Source: Cherax quadricarinatus | Lineage: Eukaryota > Arthropoda > Malacostraca > Decapoda > Parastacidae | NCBI RefSeq assembly: GCF_038502225.1 | Contig: NC_091301.1 | Span: 22,550,859 to 22,614,858 of the forward strand | Direction of reading: 5' to 3' | Length of the DNA stretch: 64,000 nt | Part shown: positions 59,452 to 64,000 of the stretch, piece after piece | Numbering within the stretch: the stretch's first letter is position 1 | Layout: each line of letters opens with the position of its first letter | The notes under the pieces: model-generated | Databases searched by the model: none | What the model saw: only the letters and a program-made list of their open reading frames with translations | What the model was told of the DNA's origin: nothing | Program-made: the position numbers and the translations under genes

Positions 59452-59830
59452 GATTAATGACTGGTGTAATGATGATAATGGCTAATACAATGATGATAAT
59501 TACTGATACAATGATAATGATTGATACAATGATAATGGCTGATACAATGATAATGGCGTATACAATAATAATGGCTGACACAATGATAATGACTGATACA
59601 ATGATAATGACTGATATAATGATAATGACTGATACAATGATAATGACTGACACAGTAATAATGAATAATATAATGATGACTGATACAGTGATACTGACTG
59701 ATTCAGTGATGACTGATACAATGGTGATAATGACTGATTCAGTGATGACTGATACAATGGTGATAATGACTGATATAATAATGACTGATAAAATGGTCAT
59801 AATGACTACTGCAATGATAATGACTCATAC
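59452..59830 (+). repeat. 18-bp minisatellite, GATAATGACTGATACAAT
   Basis: About 20 units with GGCTGATACAATG and ACTGATTCAGTGATG variants. Same family as 57263-57575 by unit sequence. Met/Ile/Thr frames across it are artefacts. Confidence 0.95.
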
Positions 59831-59854
59831 AATGATGTTAAAGATAATTTACAA

Positions 59855-60005
59855 AACAAGTGATATACGCCGGCGAAATGCTTTTGATCCAGGGAATTGG
59901 AACTGTCCTCCACTTCCCTTGGATCAAACCTGTCTGGCCTCGTGTACGCCAGGCCCCTGTATGACCCCTATGAATTTAACGCTTCCCCATAAACATATAA
60001 TAACT
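59855..60005 (+). repeat. dispersed repeat, diverged member
   Basis: TTTTGATCCAGGGAATTGGA, CACTTCCCTTGGATCAAACC and GAATTTAACGCTTCCCCATA follow the order of 24490 and 47638, without an AAT tail. Confidence 0.6.
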
Positions 60006-60230
60006 GAGACGAGAAAATTTATCTGCCAAGTAATTAGAAGAAAGATGAAGAGGAAGAGGAGATTAGAAGGAAGAGGGGAGAGGAAGGAAGAGGAGACTAG
60101 GAACTGGGAAACAGCGAATGAGAAATAATTGAAGAGGCATGAAGGGAAGAGATAAATACGAAGGAGGGAGATAATCTGTAGAGAGAGGGGACGAGAAGAG
60201 TAAAGAGAGAGTGAGGGACCTGCGGACCTC

Positions 60231-60286
<56 letters not shown>

Positions 60287-61018
60287 AGGTGACTCCTCTC
60301 TCGTCTGGACTCAACCTGATATTATGAAATTGACATAGAGGTGAGGGGAGGGGGGTAAAAATACCTGGTCTAGGGGTATGTATAAAGTTATATAATGATA
60401 TACCACCCTAAGCCTCCATGCTTCGTAAACTACACAAAATGTTAAACAACTGGTTAATACTTTAGGCTGGATTATAAAAATAAACTTATACAAAATAATA
60501 TATACAACACAAAACCAGCCTTCTACACATTTCACACATTACAAAATAGCTCACTAGTATACTGCTAGTAGTTAACTGAAGTCAGGCCATATTAAATACA
60601 TATTTATAGCAGTGGGTCTCCGTGACCTACAGAGGCACCACATAAATATCAGGGGAAAAAACCCAGTGCCAGGGCCAACTTAAGAGAAAAAGAATTTCAC
60701 GAAAAACAACCTATGTCCTAAGCATTACTAAAAACCACCATACACTTCTTATCTGCACCCTTCCTCCAGCATATCTTCCCAGCAACTGCTTGACTAGTGA
60801 CGCCGCACAGCTCTCTCAATCCCAGTTACCCGTCTCATACGCGTCCACCTGCTGCTCAGTTCGCGTCTACTTAAGCACTTTTATGGAGTTTCAACACAAT
60901 ACAAACACTCCACAATACAAATTTATTACAACACTGCAGTATCTTGCATAATACCTGAACAGATCTGTCCGTTCAGCAGAACCATCAACACCGCAGAGAT
61001 GCGGGTGGCCATACTGTT
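60006..61018. other. unannotated region with (GA)n
   Basis: 60030-60230 is GA-rich; 60236-60280 is a pure (GA)n run. 60330-61018 is AT-rich DNA with no gene or element recognised. Confidence 0.55.
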
Positions 61019-61437
61019 ATGTACAAGGACAGTGTTGTCAAAAGTACCACACTTGGCTCCACTTCGCAATCAGCAAGGAGTGAGTTTCTACGCAAGACGG
61101 GCAGCATACAACAGCTACACTTTGGCTGTACACAAGACAACTACACTTTGACTGTATCCTTCTCAAGAATATCACTTCATATGAGATCATTCATTACTAG
61201 AATGACTCGAGACTGGAACATGTCCACACAGCGTAACGACATCTATAAAATAAAGTCAGTTGACCAAATGAAATCGATGGCCCACAGATGGCTCCAACTT
61301 CAACCTATTCCTAATTTATATGTTTCACAGCAATAAAAAGGCTTTAAAATGAGCTGAGGTAGGTAACTGCTCTTAGTTTGAAAATAAAGTTAGGAACTCA
61401 TGACCAAACCCTGTAAAACCATTGTGGAAAAGAGAGA
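61019..61437 (+). pseudogene. Jockey/CR1-type LINE, C-terminus and 3' UTR
   Basis: Plus-strand 105-residue frame ending at 61336: SEFLRKTGSIQQLHFG, FSRISLHMRSFITRMTRDWN, SVDQMKSMAHRWLQLQPIP, YVSQQ. It aligns with the minus-strand copies at 12246 and 32615. The 3' UTR has AGCTGAGGTAGGTAACTGCT and ends near ACCCTGTAAAACC, followed by a GAGAGAGAG tract. Strongly 5'-truncated. Confidence 0.82.
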
Positions 61438-62309
61438 GAGTGAGAAAGGGGAATATAGGTTTTTCAAGAAGAAAAATGTGGAACAAGGATACTGACGGGA
61501 GAGGGTAGGGAAGGAGGAGATGAGAAACGAGAAGGAAAGAAGAGAGGGAGAGAAGAAATAGGAAGAGAAGGAAACTATGGCCACAAATTAGCCAAACTGA
61601 TGCTTACAACCAAGCTCTTGACGGCCGAGGACCCGTCCACCTGTCCTCTCTCTCCCTCCCTCCCTTCCTTCGTTCCTTCCTTCCTTCCTTCCTTCCTTCT
61701 TTCCCCTCTCCCTCTCTTTCTCCTCCCACTTTTACCACTTTCATGGGAACCACAGTTTGTGTTCCCCGTCGTGGGACTACCATACACAAGAAGGTAGCAG
61801 CACACTATGGGTATAACCAGTTTTCATAAAAGAACGTCCCTCTTCCCCCTCCTCTCCCCTCCCCACCCCTCTCCTCCCCACCCGTCTCTCCCCTATCCCC
61901 TCGTCTCCCCCTTCCCCCCTTCCCCCTCCCTAGGTTTTGCCCCAATTTGCTTTGAGGAGGCAACCATGCCTAAGTGGGCGTGCAGTCTTGAGCGTTCCTT
62001 AATGAGCAGACTTGCGGCTCTCGTGATGCACTTACAGTCCCACCTTTCAGACATTACCACTTGTTTATACATATAGTGTTTTTTTACTCCCCCTTCCCGG
62101 TTGCTATATTGGTATACGCGTTCTTATTTCTCGGAGGAAATTGGTTCGCAAGCGATATCCCCGGACTCAATCTAGGACGCTGGAAGACTCTTGTACCTAC
62201 CTCCTCCCTGTTCACCTAGTAGTAACTAGGTACCTGGGTGTTATTCTCCTTGCACCAGCTCCCCCCCGAGTGGGTGGGTTTATAATACACGAATAGGTGG
62301 GTTTGTAAT
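61438..62309. other. low-complexity region with SINE scrap
   Basis: 61438-61570 is GA-rich. 61640-61735 is pyrimidine-rich with (TTCC)n at 61666-61700. 61845-61935 is C-rich (CTCCCCACCC-type). 62205-62250 (CTGTTCACCTAGTAGTAACT, AGGTACCTGGGTGTTA) is a short piece of the tRNA-derived SINE body. No gene. Confidence 0.65.
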
Positions 62310-62612
62310 ACACGAGTGGGCGGGTTTGTGTTAGTACTAGTGGTGTTAGTACTAGTGGTGGTATTAGTGCTAGTGGTGGTATTAGTGCTAGTGGTTGTGT
62401 AAGTACTAGTGGCGGTATTAGTGCTAGTGGTTATGTTGGTGCTAGTGGTGGTGTTAGTACTAGTGGTGTTAGTGCTAGAAGTGGTATTAATGCTAATGGT
62501 TGTTTTTACTAGTGGTGGTGCTAGTGCTGGTGGTGGTATTAGTGCTTGTGGTTATGTTAGTACTAGTGGTGGTGTTAGTGCTAGTCATGGTGTTAGTACT
62601 AGTGGTTTTAGT
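62310..62612 (+). repeat. 18-bp minisatellite, GTTAGTACTAGTGGTGGT
   Basis: About 16 units with ATTAGTGCTAGTGGT variants. It ends where the hAT element begins. Confidence 0.92.
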
Positions 62613-62939
62613 CAGTGGTGGGCACAGTTCCGCTAATCCGCTAACCGCTGATAAGCGGAACTAACTTTTTGTTTAACAGATTAGAGTTTCCGCTAACTTC
62701 GGAAACCGTTAGCGGACCAATTAGCTTCCGCTAAATAAAGTTCCACTAACTCTGAGTCAGCTAAAAAAAATTCTTAAGTTGTTGGTAGTCGGAAAGCAAT
62801 GCCTTTTCAACGGCACACGTGCTTGTGCAGTATCAGCGATCACCGGGATGCGTTGTCGCTTATCATTTTGAACAGGGGAAACGTTTCTGTTCCGCCTGAC
62901 GGTGTTGTTGAGGAGTCTGCAGCTGATGTGACTGGAAGA

Positions 62940-63630
62940 GCATGACTACAGCCAGGTCCGCAAACTGAGGAACACTGTGGAGATCGTCGTGGAAGCAGCC
63001 ATGATGGGGACCAGTGAGGAGAGCAGCAGCACCACGAATGAGTTGAAGAAGATGACTTCTTCAGAAGCATCACTCAATTCCAGGACAGCATAAGCCACAG
63101 GTCACTGAAGTCGAAGGCACAGAGCATGGTGAAGACCTGGCTGGAGACTGGCTCGAAGGAGGTCGCGAGTGAAGTCGCCTTCTTGGGTTAACAGTCTTAA
63201 TCGACCTATTCATTAAGTGCAACACCGCCATGAGATTAAGACACATTTGCAACATCTGGGTATCTTTATTGTAGACGTTTCGCCATCCAGTGGCTTTATC
63301 AATACAAATTCTAGGACATAACTTGAAGACTGTAGAACTATGTACAGAAGATGAGGTAATCAGTCCCTCAACCTAGGAGTAGGTGCGAAGAGCACCATAG
63401 TCGTGGATGTTGCAAATGTGTCTTAATCTCATCTTGTCGGTATTATATACCATTCGTACGCAACACCGCCATCCCATCCAGTGCTGCAACTGAGCGCCTG
63501 TTCTCTATAGGCAATGATATCTTGAGAGCCAAGAGAGCCACCCTGTCAGATGGAAACTTTGAGAGGCTGATGCTCATGAAGGGTAACCAACATCACATTA
63601 AAGCGATGGAGAAGGCCCAGCTACAGTAGT
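62940..63630 (+). pseudogene. hAT transposase C-terminus, broken by an insertion
   Basis: After 63473 the frame reads PSSAATERLFSIGNDILRAK, RATLSDGNFERLMLMKG and a stop at 63628-63630. This is the hAT C-terminal dimerisation domain, needed for transposase assembly at element ends. Upstream, 63060-63190 reads DDFFRSITQFQDSI, VKTWLETGSKEVASEV; a frameshift near 63190 leads to LIDLFIKCNTA directly before the insertion, and this joins in register to the downstream part. In-frame stops occur near 63022 and 63048. DNA-binding and catalytic parts are not recognisable. Non-functional. Confidence 0.8.
63232..63459. mobile_element. 228-bp fold-back insertion with 13-bp target duplication
   Basis: It splits the hAT coding sequence; GCAACACCGCCAT is repeated on both sides (63219-63231 and 63460-63472). 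The insert starts GAGATTAAGACACATTTGCA and has the inverted form (TGCAAATGTGTCTTAATCTC) at 63412-63431, followed by a 28-bp AT-rich tail. It contains GACGTTTCGCCATCCAGTGG, shared with 11061. A 13-bp duplication plus one-sided tail favours LINE-mediated retroposition over a cut-and-paste element. Confidence 0.85.
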
Positions 63631-64000
63631 AATCAGCCCAGCCATCATCTGATCTTGGCATGATACCCATGCTATGCATTTTGTACAGTAAATAAAGAGT
63701 ATGGTGGATTTAAACTGATGTTTTATTTCATTTGTTCATATAACTATTTGTGTGCACCTGTATGATCGTATCACTGGAGCAGCGATAAGTTGGTCTCAAG
63801 GACTCAACTTTAAGCACGATTTTTAACTACTTGTTTGTAGTTTATTGGATTCAAAATCTAAATTAAGTTAAATGCAAACATGAACGGAAAGAAAATAAAA
63901 TGAACGAATACAATGAGTAACTGGAACTAATGAAGAAAACAGTTAAATAAGCTAACTCAATGTGTTCGGGTGCTATGGTGCATCAGTATAGCGACAAGTG

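Larger units (their letters stand above)
62613..64000 (+). mobile_element. hAT transposon, left part, runs off the window
   Basis: Begins CAGTGGTGGGCACAG, which fits hAT terminal inverted repeats (CAGNG start). The next ~140 bp is crowded with CCGCTAA and its complement. A decayed transposase follows, with AATAAA at 63689-63694 after its stop. The right terminal repeat is not seen before the window ends. A 228-bp fold-back element is nested inside. Confidence 0.7.

Overview
The window looks like eukaryotic, repeat-dominated intergenic DNA from an arthropod, most likely a decapod crustacean. This rests on the very high microsatellite and minisatellite load, short TTAGG-type telomere-like runs, tRNA-derived SINEs with a shared body, and arthropod-type LINE, Ty3/Gypsy and hAT elements. 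The taxon call is inference; no database search was possible. I see no convincing host protein-coding gene, rRNA gene or functional tRNA gene. Nearly all convincing protein-level signal comes from mobile elements.

Layout. 1-17 kb: simple-sequence arrays (AGC/AAC, CA, TA, ATT, CT), several minisatellites, SINE and LINE fragments, an 11-bp-TIR MITE-like element, and fold-back repeats. 17.3-20.9 kb: one 3.6-kb array of a 19-bp unit with an exact 684-bp higher-order period. 21-25.7 kb: a tRNA-derived SINE and mostly unannotated AT-rich DNA. 25.7-40.3 kb: a retrotransposon graveyard. It holds three copies (a fourth short one is at 7.5 kb) of a LINE whose C-terminus has CCHC, RH and PD..D motifs of an R2-type restriction-like endonuclease, an RTE-like LINE with a 500-residue open frame, a 244-bp tRNA-derived unit in three direct copies plus one inverted copy, and several remnants of a Jockey/CR1-type LINE. 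40.4-46.9 kb: a chain of minisatellites (units of about 14-15, 21, 20, 20, 17, 29, 18-21 and 27 bp). 48.3-57.3 kb: a complete, apparently young Ty3/Gypsy element with two 324-bp LTRs that read identical, gag and pol intact, inserted into a minisatellite. 57.3-62.6 kb: more minisatellites and a LINE 3' end. 62.6-64 kb: the left part of a broken hAT transposon carrying a nested 228-bp fold-back insertion with a 13-bp target duplication.

How the parts relate. The striking theme is association between retrotransposon ends and simple sequence. All three copies of the restriction-like-endonuclease LINE with identifiable 3' ends (7.49, 26.04 and 39.69 kb) lie inside (TA)n arrays on both sides. At least four copies of the Jockey/CR1-type 3' end abut (CT)n/(GA)n tracts. 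The Gypsy element sits inside a 21-bp minisatellite. The best candidates for something not previously described are these microsatellite-anchored LINE families and the repeated occurrence of tRNA-promoter sequences as head-to-head inverted pairs.
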